Assembly (NCBI RefSeq): GCF_019457885.1
Contig: NZ_JAHZST010000028.1
Span: 1 to 41,007 of the forward strand
Direction of reading: 5' to 3'
Origin: Shewanella nanhaiensis
GTDB lineage: Bacteria > Pseudomonadota > Gammaproteobacteria > Enterobacterales > Shewanellaceae
DNA length: 41,007 bases
The translations under genes were made by a program, and so were the position numbers. The notes below the pieces were generated by a model that saw nothing but the letters and a program-made list of their open reading frames with translations, had not been told where the DNA came from and ran no database searches. Each line of letters opens with the position of its first letter. Position 1 is the first letter of the stretch. Positions 8,442 to 15,668 of this stretch are shown here, piece by piece.

Positions 8442-8561
8442 TTAACTAGAGGGTTGAAGAAACACAAAAAACTGCTTTTGTCTGTTCAATGTTCTTTGAT
8501 GTTTTAACTTAAGTTGTGCTCTGCGTCGTGCGGATACATTGTTGATTGCTCTTTTTTTCAT
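8442..8561 (-). CDS. Probable small basic protein downstream of mltF (39 residues)
   Basis: I do not recognise a family. An ATG at 8561-8559 opens 39 codons to TAA at 8442-8444. It starts 18 bases after the mltF stop on the same strand and has a good Shine-Dalgarno (GAGAGGT, five bases before ATG). The product starts MKKRAINNVSARRRAQLKLK and carries about a dozen Arg/Lys residues with no acidic ones, followed by a short hydrophobic FFVFL near the end. Strong basicity suggests nucleic-acid or ribosome contact, but this is inference. The clear ribosome site and tight coupling to mltF argue for translation. The alternative is that it is only the mltF 3' leader-out sequence. Confidence 0.5.
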   Translation of the reverse strand: MKKRAINNVSARRRAQLKLKHQRTLNRQKQFFVFLQPSS

Positions 8562-8579
8562 CGGCTACCTCTCTTAGTA

Positions 8580-10022
8580 TTATTCTGGTTGCGCGCCTGT
8601 GATCGCTTTCTCTCCAATTCCGATCTGATCGGCAAGTTGAGACTCCTCTATCAAGGCTTGATTCTCTTCTAATAACTTATTCTGATTGTCGATCCAGACC
8701 AAGGTATCATAGTAGCGCCTGATATTATCAACATAGTGCACGGCCTCATTTCCGCGAGCATAACCGTAACGTGTCTGTTTATAATATTTTCGCTTCTGTA
8801 ATAAAGGTAGCACCTCTTTCAGATCCCGCCAAGCACTTGGATTTAAACCCATCGACTCTGCTAATTTTCGGGCATCTTCAACATGGCCGTAACCAATATT
8901 GTACGAGGCTAAGGCAAACCACATACGCTGGTTATCGGGAATAGAGTCAGGTAATCGATTAAGAATGCCTCTGAGGTATTTCGCTCCCCCTTTAATGCTC
9001 TGCTCTGCGTCGAGGCGATTTTCAATACCCATCTGTTTGGCGGTTGGCAGTGTTAGCATCATCAAGCCTCTCACACCGGTCGGTGAGCGTGCATTGGGGT
9101 TCCAATGTGATTCTTGATAGGCAGTAGCGGCTAGCTTTCTCCAATCGAGATCGCCTGCGTAATATTGAAAGCGTTCCTTATATTTAGGAAGCTTGTTGTC
9201 TATGGCTCTGAGAAATGCACGGGTATCGACATAATCGAAGCGTTTGACGTGAGCAAAATATTTCTCGTCGAGGTGAGCTAAGGTGCCGTTGAGCTTTTCG
9301 CCATGCCAAAAAGTGAGCAGTTCACTCATAAGCTTGTCGCTGTTTTGTGCTGGTAGTAGCCAAACAATTGCTTGTTTCTCTTTTAGCGTCAGACCCGCTC
9401 TTAGTTCCGGCATATAACGACGACTAATCTCAAAGGTGGTTGAGTCAGCGATGGTGTAGCTGATCTCTCCTCTGGCTATCATGGCTAGCAGCTCTTCGCT
9501 GTCTTTATCCTGCTCTTGATCCCACACCAGTTCAGGGTAGATCTTCTGTAGCTGAGATAGAGTGTCAACGAATGAGGAGTCAGTGATCACTGTTATCTCA
9601 TCTTTAAGCTGAGAGATATCTTTAGGTTGAGGTGTCCCTTGTTTGTAGACCAGTACCTGATTAACCCGATATAGAGGTGGGCCAAGCCTGAAGTTTTCTC
9701 TACGTGTGGGGGTGTCGGCAAGTCCTGCAGCAATCAGATCGATTTCACCACTGTTGAGGGCTTGGTAAAGATCTTTAATATTAGAGTAGGGCTTCATCGC
9801 CAGCTCTAACTCTAGATGATCAGCAAAACGGCTGGCCATCTCGTAATCAAAACCTGCTTCCCCTTGACCTGTGGTGACATAGATTTGGGAGCCATAGATG
9901 GTGCCCACTTTCAGCACGGTTTTCTCAACGGCTGGTGGTATTAATTTTGTTTCCTCCACAGCGACTCTCTGGCAGCCAGCCAGGAGTGTTAGTGTCAGTA
10001 AAGTAAGCAAAATTCTATTCAT
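8580..10022 (-). CDS. mltF: Membrane-bound lytic murein transglycosylase F
   Basis: MltF cleaves the MurNAc-GlcNAc bond in peptidoglycan with formation of 1,6-anhydro-MurNAc, anchored on the inner face of the outer membrane. The ATG at 10022 starts a lipoprotein signal (MNRILLTLLTLTLLAGC, lipidated Cys17). A TTG three codons further upstream is open but would spoil this. Residues about 36-258 are a periplasmic solute-binding type 3 domain. About 290-400 are the SLT catalytic domain with E304 in AYQESHW, then GVRGLMML and the ALASYNIGYGHV motif. The 480-residue length matches MltF. It is transcribed away from purL and is followed closely by a small basic ORF. Confidence 0.95.
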   Translation of the reverse strand: MNRILLTLLTLTLLAGCQRVAVEETKLIPPAVEKTVLKVGTIYGSQIYVTTGQGEAGFDYEMASRFADHLELELAMKPYSNIKDLYQALNSGEIDLIAAGLADTPTRRENFRLGPPLYRVNQVLVYKQGTPQPKDISQLKDEITVITDSSFVDTLSQLQKIYPELVWDQEQDKDSEELLAMIARGEISYTIADSTTFEISRRYMPELRAGLTLKEKQAIVWLLPAQNSDKLMSELLTFWHGEKLNGTLAHLDEKYFAHVKRFDYVDTRAFLRAIDNKLPKYKERFQYYAGDLDWRKLAATAYQESHWNPNARSPTGVRGLMMLTLPTAKQMGIENRLDAEQSIKGGAKYLRGILNRLPDSIPDNQRMWFALASYNIGYGHVEDARKLAESMGLNPSAWRDLKEVLPLLQKRKYYKQTRYGYARGNEAVHYVDNIRRYYDTLVWIDNQNKLLEENQALIEESQLADQIGIGEKAITGAQPE

Positions 10023-10063
10023 AAATACCAATTATCGCGACATTTTCGTCAAGCAAGCAGGCG

Positions 10064-10072
10064 ATTATATCA
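10064..10072 (-). promoter_or_regulatory. Extended -10 promoter of mltF
   Basis: Read on the minus strand, TGATATAAT is an exact extended -10 element (TG-N-TATAAT) placed about 42 bases before the mltF ATG. The -35 position shows no good match, which is normal for extended -10 promoters. Confidence 0.6.
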
Positions 10073-10332
10073 TATGTCGTGTTAAACCAAATTTTCAATC
10101 AGAATTAAGAGAGCGAAGTGGAGAGCAAGATGAGCCATCTTCTCTATTATGGTCCAATTTTTCATCGGAAAAGGTCTGTGAATTATGATTATTACACTTT
10201 TTCATAAAATAGAGCCAGCGCTTCTTAAAGTCGTTATTTTAGGTAAGTGAAAGATAGTTTGATAAATGACCAATTTTGCTCTGTTTATCTTAATTCTCTC
10301 CATTTATGAGTCGATATTCCTGTTTGTTTGTA

Positions 10333-10398
10333 TTTGTCAGGAAACACTGTTTTCGACAAAATACTAGGAGTGATTTGTCGGGAACATTTCCCTATAAT
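10333..10398 (+). promoter_or_regulatory. purL upstream region: -10 box plus three TTTGTC half-sites
   Basis: TATAAT at 10393-10398 lies about 47 bases before the purL start and is the likely -10; the -35 is poor. Just upstream are three related half-sites: TTTGTC (10333-10338), CGACAAA (10354-10360) and TTTGTCG (10374-10380). The middle one can pair with either neighbour, and the third overlaps the expected -35 area. No clear 16-base PurR palindrome was found although purL is PurR-controlled in E. coli. The half-sites may be a regulator target or alternative RNA or DNA hairpins. Confidence 0.45.
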
Positions 10399-10444
10399 AG
10401 CGCCAGATCTGACCCTGCAATTATAATTTATAAGGTGAAATGAC

Positions 10445-13400
10445 GTGATGGAGATCATCCGCGGAGCCCCTGCTTTATCAGCGTTTAGAGTTCAAAAACT
10501 AATGGAAGCTTTTGATAATGAATCACTTCCTGTTAGTGGCATTTACGCCGAGTATATCCATTTAGCCGATTTGTCTGAATCTCTTGATAAGAGTGAAACA
10601 GAACAACTTGCCAAACTCCTCACCTACGGTCCTGCTATTGAAGCACATGCACCAGAAGGTTCACTTCATTTTGTGACTCCACGTCCAGGGACTATCTCTC
10701 CTTGGTCATCTAAGGCTACTGATATTGCCCATAACTGTGGCCTTAACAAGGTTAACCGTTTAGAGCGTGGTGTGGCTTACTATGTGGAGTCAGATGCACT
10801 TAACAGTGAGCAACAAAAAACACTTAACAGCATCATTCACGACCGCATGGTGGAAGTGATCCTCCCAAGTTTTGATAACGCCGAGATCCTATTCGCTCAT
10901 ACAGAGCCAAAAGAGGTGGCGAGTGTCGATATCTTAGGTAAGGGCCGTGCTGCACTGGAAAAAGCGAATAACGATTTAGGCTTGGCATTAGCCAATGACG
11001 AGATTGATTACCTCGTTGAGAACTTCATCAAGCTTGGACGTAACCCTAATGATGTTGAGCTGATGATGTTTGCCCAAGCGAACTCAGAGCATTGCCGTCA
11101 TAAAATATTTAATGCAGATTGGACAATCGATGGCGAAGTGCAGCCAAAGTCATTGTTCAAAATGATCAAAAATACCTTTGAGAAGACGCCTGATGGCGTG
11201 TTGTCTGCCTATAAAGATAATGCTGCGGTTATGGAAGGTTATGAAGCAGGCCGCTTCTTCCCTGAAGATAATGGTGTTTACGGTTATCACACCGAGCCTA
11301 TGCATATCTTGATGAAAGTTGAGACCCATAACCATCCGACTGCGATCAGCCCATACCCTGGCGCTGCAACAGGTTCTGGTGGTGAGATCCGTGATGAAGG
11401 TGCAACCGGACGTGGCTCTAAGCCTAAAGCGGGCCTGACTGGCTTTAGCGTTTCAAATTTAAAAATTCCTGGATTTGTTCAACCTTGGGAAGCTGATTAC
11501 GGTAAGCCTGAACGTATTGTAACGGCACTGGATATCATGACCGAAGGGCCGTTAGGCGGCGCTGCATTTAATAATGAATTTGGTCGTCCAGCTCTATTGG
11601 GGTATTTCCGTACCTATGAGCAGGAGGTTTCTAGCCATAATGGCGTAGAGGTTCGTGGTTATCATAAGCCAATCATGCTCGCAGGTGGCCTTGGAAATAT
11701 CCGTGGTGAGCATGTTCAAAAAGGTGAGATCACAGTCGGTGCTAAGCTAATTGTCCTCGGTGGCCCTGCAATGAATATCGGCCTAGGTGGCGGGGCAGCC
11801 TCCTCAATGGCGTCAGGTGAGTCCAGCGAAGATCTTGACTTTGCTTCTGTGCAACGTGAAAACCCAGAGATGGAGCGCCGCTGTCAAGAGGTGATCGATC
11901 GCTGCTGGCAGATGGGTGACAGAAACCCGATACAGTTTATTCATGACGTGGGAGCGGGGGGATTATCGAACGCTTTTCCTGAGCTGGTTAACGATGGCGA
12001 TCGTGGTGGCAAGTTTGAGTTAAGAAATGTGCCTTCAGATGAGCCTGGCATGAGCCCTCTTGAAATTTGGTGTAATGAGTCACAAGAGCGCTATGTGATG
12101 TCAGTTGCACCTGAAAATCTTGAGGTGTTTACCGCCATTTGTGAACGTGAGCGTGCGCCATTTTCTGTGGTAGGTGTGGCAACCGAGGAACGTCACTTAT
12201 CTCTGAGCGATGAGCACTTTAACGATAAGCCTATCGATCTGCCGCTAGAGGTGTTGTTAGGTAAAGCACCTAAGATGAGCCGCGATGTTGTGACCGCTAA
12301 AGCTGTCTCTCCTGAGCTAAATCAAGAGAAGATAGAGATTAAAGAGGCTGCTCACCGAATTCTACGTCTGCCAACAGTTGCCGAGAAAACTTTCCTTATT
12401 ACCATAGGTGATAGAAGTGTTACCGGCCTTGTGAACCGAGATCAGATGGTGGGTCCATGGCAGATCCCTGTTGCCGATTGTGCGGTAACGGCGTCAAGTT
12501 ATGACTCATATACCGGTGAAGCTATGTCACTGGGTGAACGAACGCCATTAGCTCTTTTGGACTTTGGTGCATCGGCGCGTATGGCCGTGGCCGAATCCAT
12601 TATGAACATTGCGGGGACCGATATCGGCTCGCTAAAGCGTATCAAACTCTCTGCAAACTGGATGTCAGCTGCAGGTCACCCTGGTGAAGATGCTGGTCTG
12701 TATGAAGCGGTAAAAGCGATCGGTGAAGAGTTATGTCCTGAACTGGACTTGACCATTCCCGTGGGTAAAGACTCGATGTCGATGAAGACAGCTTGGGAAG
12801 ATAACGGTGTAGAGAAAGCCGTGACTTCACCTATGTCTTTGGTTATCACAGCCTTTGGTTCGGTACAGGACATTCGTAACACAGTAACGCCACAGCTTCG
12901 CACCGATAAAGGTGAGACGGAGCTATTACTGGTCGACTTAAGTGCGGGTCATAATCGCCTCGGTGGTTCATGTCTTGCTCAAGTCTACGGAGAGCTGGGT
13001 GATACTGCGCCAGATCTTGAAAATGCTAGCTTACTGCGTGGCTTCTTTGAAGTGATGCAACCGCTTGTCAATGAGCGTGCTGTTATCGCATATCATGACC
13101 GCAGTGATGGCGGTTTATTTACCACGTTAGTTGAGATGGCATTTGCCGGTCATACAGGATTGAAGATTGATCTTGCATCTGTTTCTGGTAGCGATATCGA
13201 GCGACTATATAACGAAGAGTTAGGTGGCGTGTTGCAGGTAAGCCGCGCTCAGAGCGAAGCGATTAAAGCTAAATTTATCGCTGCAGGTGTTGCTTGTCAC
13301 GCTATCGGTACTTTGACAAGTGAAGACAGCATCACTATCTGTGATGGTGAACGTGAACTGTTTACTGAATCTCGCACTGCATTGAGAACGATTTGGGCTG

Positions 13401-14329
13401 AAACAACCCACCAGATGCAGTCACTGCGTGATAATCCTGAGTCAGCGAATGAAGAGTTTGCTTTAAAGCAAGATGCAGAAGATCTTGGTTTAACGGTCGA
13501 TCTTAAGTTTGACCCAAGTGAAGATGTTGCAGCACCATATATTTTAAAAGGCGCTGCACCTAAGATGGCTATCTTGCGTGAGCAAGGTGTTAACTCTCAC
13601 TTAGAGATGGCGGCTGCCTTTAATCGTGCAGGCTTTGAAAGCATTGATGTCCATATGAGTGATATTCTCAGCGGGCGAGTGACATTAGAGGGATTCCAGG
13701 GCTTAGCGGCTTGTGGTGGTTTCTCCTACGGTGATGTACTGGGCGCGGGTGAGGGCTGGGCTAAGTCTATTCTGTTTAATGCTCGTGCTCGTGAGCAGTT
13801 CAGTCAGTTCTTTGAACGTGGTGATAGCTTGTCTCTGGGTGTGTGTAATGGCTGTCAGATGTTATCGACGCTAAAAGATATTATTCCTGGTACTGAGCAC
13901 TGGCCTAGATTTGTACGTAACAGCTCTGAGCGTTTTGAAGCGCGCTTTAGTTTAGTTGAAGTGCAGAAGAGTCCATCACTATTCCTACAGGGAATGGAAG
14001 GCTCACGTATGCCAATTGCTGTGTCTCATGGTGAAGGTCGTGCTGAGTTTAGCTCACCCGAAGCACTTGTTGCCGCTGAAGCATCGGCGACCATCGCATT
14101 GAGATATGTCAATGGTCGAGGTGAGATCGCAACACAATATCCTCAAAATCCAAATGGCTCGCCTAATGCGCTCTCTGGGATCACTAGCAGTGATGGCCGT
14201 GTGACTATTATGATGCCACACCCTGAGCGAGTATTTAGAACCGTTGCAAACTCTTGGCATCCTGATGAGTGGGGCGAAGATAGCCCTTGGATGAGAATGT
14301 TCAGAAACGCTCGGGTTGAGCTTGGTTAA
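10445..14329 (+). CDS. purL: Phosphoribosylformylglycinamidine synthase (FGAM synthetase)
   Basis: The large single-chain PurL of proteobacteria uses ATP and glutamine to convert FGAR to FGAM, step four of purine synthesis. At 1294 residues it has the full length. The N-terminal PurS-like part begins MMEIIRGAPALSAFR. Two AIRS-type synthetase halves follow, with THNHPTAISP, GGEIRDEGATGRGSKP and later PVGKDSMSMKT. The C-terminal glutaminase has nucleophile C1134 in LGVCNGCQML and a His/Glu pair in MMPHPERVFR. GTG at 10445 is kept as start because AAGGTG lies at good spacing and MMEI matches E. coli PurL. An ATG follows as codon 2. The final 60 bases are repeated downstream. Confidence 0.98.
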   Translation: MMEIIRGAPALSAFRVQKLMEAFDNESLPVSGIYAEYIHLADLSESLDKSETEQLAKLLTYGPAIEAHAPEGSLHFVTPRPGTISPWSSKATDIAHNCGLNKVNRLERGVAYYVESDALNSEQQKTLNSIIHDRMVEVILPSFDNAEILFAHTEPKEVASVDILGKGRAALEKANNDLGLALANDEIDYLVENFIKLGRNPNDVELMMFAQANSEHCRHKIFNADWTIDGEVQPKSLFKMIKNTFEKTPDGVLSAYKDNAAVMEGYEAGRFFPEDNGVYGYHTEPMHILMKVETHNHPTAISPYPGAATGSGGEIRDEGATGRGSKPKAGLTGFSVSNLKIPGFVQPWEADYGKPERIVTALDIMTEGPLGGAAFNNEFGRPALLGYFRTYEQEVSSHNGVEVRGYHKPIMLAGGLGNIRGEHVQKGEITVGAKLIVLGGPAMNIGLGGGAASSMASGESSEDLDFASVQRENPEMERRCQEVIDRCWQMGDRNPIQFIHDVGAGGLSNAFPELVNDGDRGGKFELRNVPSDEPGMSPLEIWCNESQERYVMSVAPENLEVFTAICERERAPFSVVGVATEERHLSLSDEHFNDKPIDLPLEVLLGKAPKMSRDVVTAKAVSPELNQEKIEIKEAAHRILRLPTVAEKTFLITIGDRSVTGLVNRDQMVGPWQIPVADCAVTASSYDSYTGEAMSLGERTPLALLDFGASARMAVAESIMNIAGTDIGSLKRIKLSANWMSAAGHPGEDAGLYEAVKAIGEELCPELDLTIPVGKDSMSMKTAWEDNGVEKAVTSPMSLVITAFGSVQDIRNTVTPQLRTDKGETELLLVDLSAGHNRLGGSCLAQVYGELGDTAPDLENASLLRGFFEVMQPLVNERAVIAYHDRSDGGLFTTLVEMAFAGHTGLKIDLASVSGSDIERLYNEELGGVLQVSRAQSEAIKAKFIAAGVACHAIGTLTSEDSITICDGERELFTESRTALRTIWAETTHQMQSLRDNPESANEEFALKQDAEDLGLTVDLKFDPSEDVAAPYILKGAAPKMAILREQGVNSHLEMAAAFNRAGFESIDVHMSDILSGRVTLEGFQGLAACGGFSYGDVLGAGEGWAKSILFNARAREQFSQFFERGDSLSLGVCNGCQMLSTLKDIIPGTEHWPRFVRNSSERFEARFSLVEVQKSPSLFLQGMEGSRMPIAVSHGEGRAEFSSPEALVAAEASATIALRYVNGRGEIATQYPQNPNGSPNALSGITSSDGRVTIMMPHPERVFRTVANSWHPDEWGEDSPWMRMFRNARVELG
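14270..14329 (+). repeat. 3' end of purL, original copy of a 60-base duplication
   Basis: This holds the last 19 codons and stop of purL. It is repeated at 14372-14431, 102 bases on, with one mismatch in 60. The mismatch (CGG versus CGA) is silent in the purL frame. Confidence 0.95.
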
Positions 14330-14371
14330 TCAATAAGGATGCCTTCATTGGCAACCTTTAACCATGATCAA

Positions 14372-14431
14372 TGGGGCGAAGATAGCCCTTGGATGAGAAT
14401 GTTCAGAAACGCTCGAGTTGAGCTTGGTTAA
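14372..14431 (+). repeat. Duplicated purL tail
   Basis: A 59/60 copy of 14270-14329, including the TAA. It lies after the functional stop and is not needed for PurL. The 42 bases between the copies match nothing else seen in the window. Confidence 0.95.
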
Positions 14432-14470
14432 GAGAGTCTAAATTAACCAGCACTAAAGCTAAAAGTAAAA

Positions 14471-14504
14471 AAAGAGCTTCGAATTTTTCGAGGCTCTTTT
14501 TTTT
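14471..14504 (+). terminator. Intrinsic terminator of purL
   Basis: AAAGAGCTTCGA is followed by a T-rich loop and CGAGGCTCTTT, which runs into eight T. There is one G-T pair in the stem. It closes the purL transcript beyond the duplicated tail. Confidence 0.9.
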
Positions 14505-14717
14505 GCTTTGCTTATGGAGAATAAATTACCAATTAACAATATGTTATATAACGGTTCTAGCATCAGTAGATGCTTAATCATTGATATATGAACGCTTGGA
14601 CAGAATTGCGTTGATAAGTGTAAAAAGCGGAGAAAAAGTGAGATGAAATTGCAGCGATAGTATATAAGTGATGACTAAATAAGGTGGGGGAATTTAGTTT
14701 ACTTGATGTAAAATAGC
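14505..14717. other. AT-rich intergenic stretch, no gene seen
   Basis: Between the purL terminator and the leftward terminator at 14718-14749 I find no open frame with a ribosome site, no clear repeat and no strong dyad. Confidence 0.5.
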
Positions 14718-14749
14718 AAAAAGCCACCTAACTCTAAGAGATAGGTGGC
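14718..14749 (-). terminator. Leftward intrinsic terminator
   Basis: GCCACCTA (14723-14730) pairs with TAGGTGGC (14742-14749) apart from a one-base shift near the loop; inner ACTCT/AGAG bases extend it. On the minus strand TTTTTGCTATTTT follows at once. It faces a leftward transcript and so fits the small ORF at 14801-14878, about 50 bases upstream. Confidence 0.7.
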
Positions 14750-14800
14750 CGTTTTGCGCTAACAAAACTTCAAGTAAAACTGGGTTGCTAAAAAGCTATT

Positions 14801-14878
14801 TTATAGCTCTCTTGCAGTATAAAGTTCAACAAAAACACGCTTGTAGTTGTTTACTAGACGATCGAATAAGTTTTTCAT
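14801..14878 (-). CDS. Possible 25-residue small protein in the purL-cydA interval
   Basis: The ATG at 14878-14876 has GGAGA about eight bases before it and opens 25 codons to TAA. The product begins MKNLFDRLVNNYKRVFVELY and looks like one amphipathic basic helix with no membrane segment. I do not recognise a family; the length and start recall the first helix of DUF1127-type small proteins, but the second half is absent. A leftward terminator lies about 50 bases downstream, which supports a dedicated short transcript. The start overlaps by ATGA the end of a longer 62-codon frame (14875-15063) that could be a leader or chance. Confidence 0.4.
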   Translation of the reverse strand: MKNLFDRLVNNYKRVFVELYTAREL

Positions 14879-15063
14879 TTGGCTATCTCCACACAGTAAT
14901 TTAGATGATGTGAGCGGAGTTTGGTTGTGCCGGGCTGCTTCACCGGATTAACGAACCGTCTCCTTAACACAGGACGAATAATATGCTTAAAGTTTGGATT
15001 GCTCAAACGAGAAAAATTGTATTTTATCATTATAAAAACTAATCCTTTGGTATGTATTTTCAT

Positions 15064-15334
15064 GTTTTAAAATTGTTGATTATTTGTTTTTGTGTATATT
15101 TAACTGTGACTTATGGTGTTTTTGCTTGTTATTGTTGAGGTAATAAAATTGATACATGTAACACTTATATTGTATTTTTTACCATGAGGGTAGTTGTGGT
15201 TGGGGTAAATTGATTAAAAGTATGTATAACCACTATTTCTTACGTCTCCTAACATGACGTTTTTTTTGAGTCAAGGTTATTGCACGTTGAACTGTGCCCT
15301 CAAGCACAAAACCCGTTTTCTGCGGAGTGTTTGA
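15064..15334. other. AT-rich region upstream of the cyd promoter
   Basis: No gene is supported here. T-rich and A-rich runs dominate, for example T8 near 15260. It probably holds promoter elements for the leftward short transcript and upstream contacts for cydA, but no clear hexamer pair could be fixed. Confidence 0.4.
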
Positions 15335-15364
15335 TTGATTTGAATCAATTTTGAATGGTATAAA
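15335..15364 (+). promoter_or_regulatory. FNR/EtrA box and -10 element of the cydABX promoter
   Basis: TTGATTTGAATCAA at 15335-15348 is a perfect match to the FNR consensus TTGAT-N4-ATCAA. TATAAA (15359-15364, continuing AAT) follows as a probable -10. If that -10 is used, the box is centred near -30, where bound FNR would block RNA polymerase rather than activate it. FNR represses cydAB in E. coli under strict anaerobiosis, so anaerobic repression by the Shewanella FNR homologue EtrA is a fair inference. The mRNA leader before cydA would be about 300 bases. Confidence 0.75.
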
Positions 15365-15668
15365 ATAGGGGCGAAAGCTAAGTGAAATCGAGTTAAGTTG
15401 CTGAATATAAGTCTCTAGCTAGTTTTTTGCTGTCTTTTCTGTGCATTTGTCACAATTTTTTATTTTTTGTGAGATCGGTCGGAAAGTGTGGGGCGAGCAG
15501 TAGGTGATAGTCTGAAAACTCGGCCAAATAAATAAAAATATGCAGTTTAGTCATAGATAGCGCCTCAAGGTGTTAAATAGGGCTAAAACTAAATTCCTAA
15601 ATAGGCATTAACTATGAATGATGGGGATCTACTCATGGTTAATGGATGCACCACCTAAGGAGTCACTA
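15365..15668 (+). other. Long 5' leader of cydA with possible 14-codon leader ORF
   Basis: About 300 bases with no recognised riboswitch. ATG at 15614 opens a 14-codon frame (MNDGDLLMVNGCTT) whose TAA at 15656-15658 overlaps the cydA Shine-Dalgarno TAAGGAG (15656-15662). Its own ribosome site is weak, so coupling to cydA is only a possibility. Confidence 0.3.

Noticed and set aside
9898..10188. 96-codon rightward frame across the mltF start
   Set aside because: It is antisense to the mltF signal peptide and lies over its promoter, with no ribosome site.
14875..15063. 62-codon leftward frame upstream of the 25-codon ORF
   Set aside because: It has no ribosome site at its ATG, odd composition and no recognisable features. 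It was kept only as possible leader sequence in a finding.
15441..15455. Possible Crp site TGTGC-N5-TCACA in the cydA leader
   Set aside because: The spacing is five bases instead of six and the left half has a mismatch; not reliable by eye.
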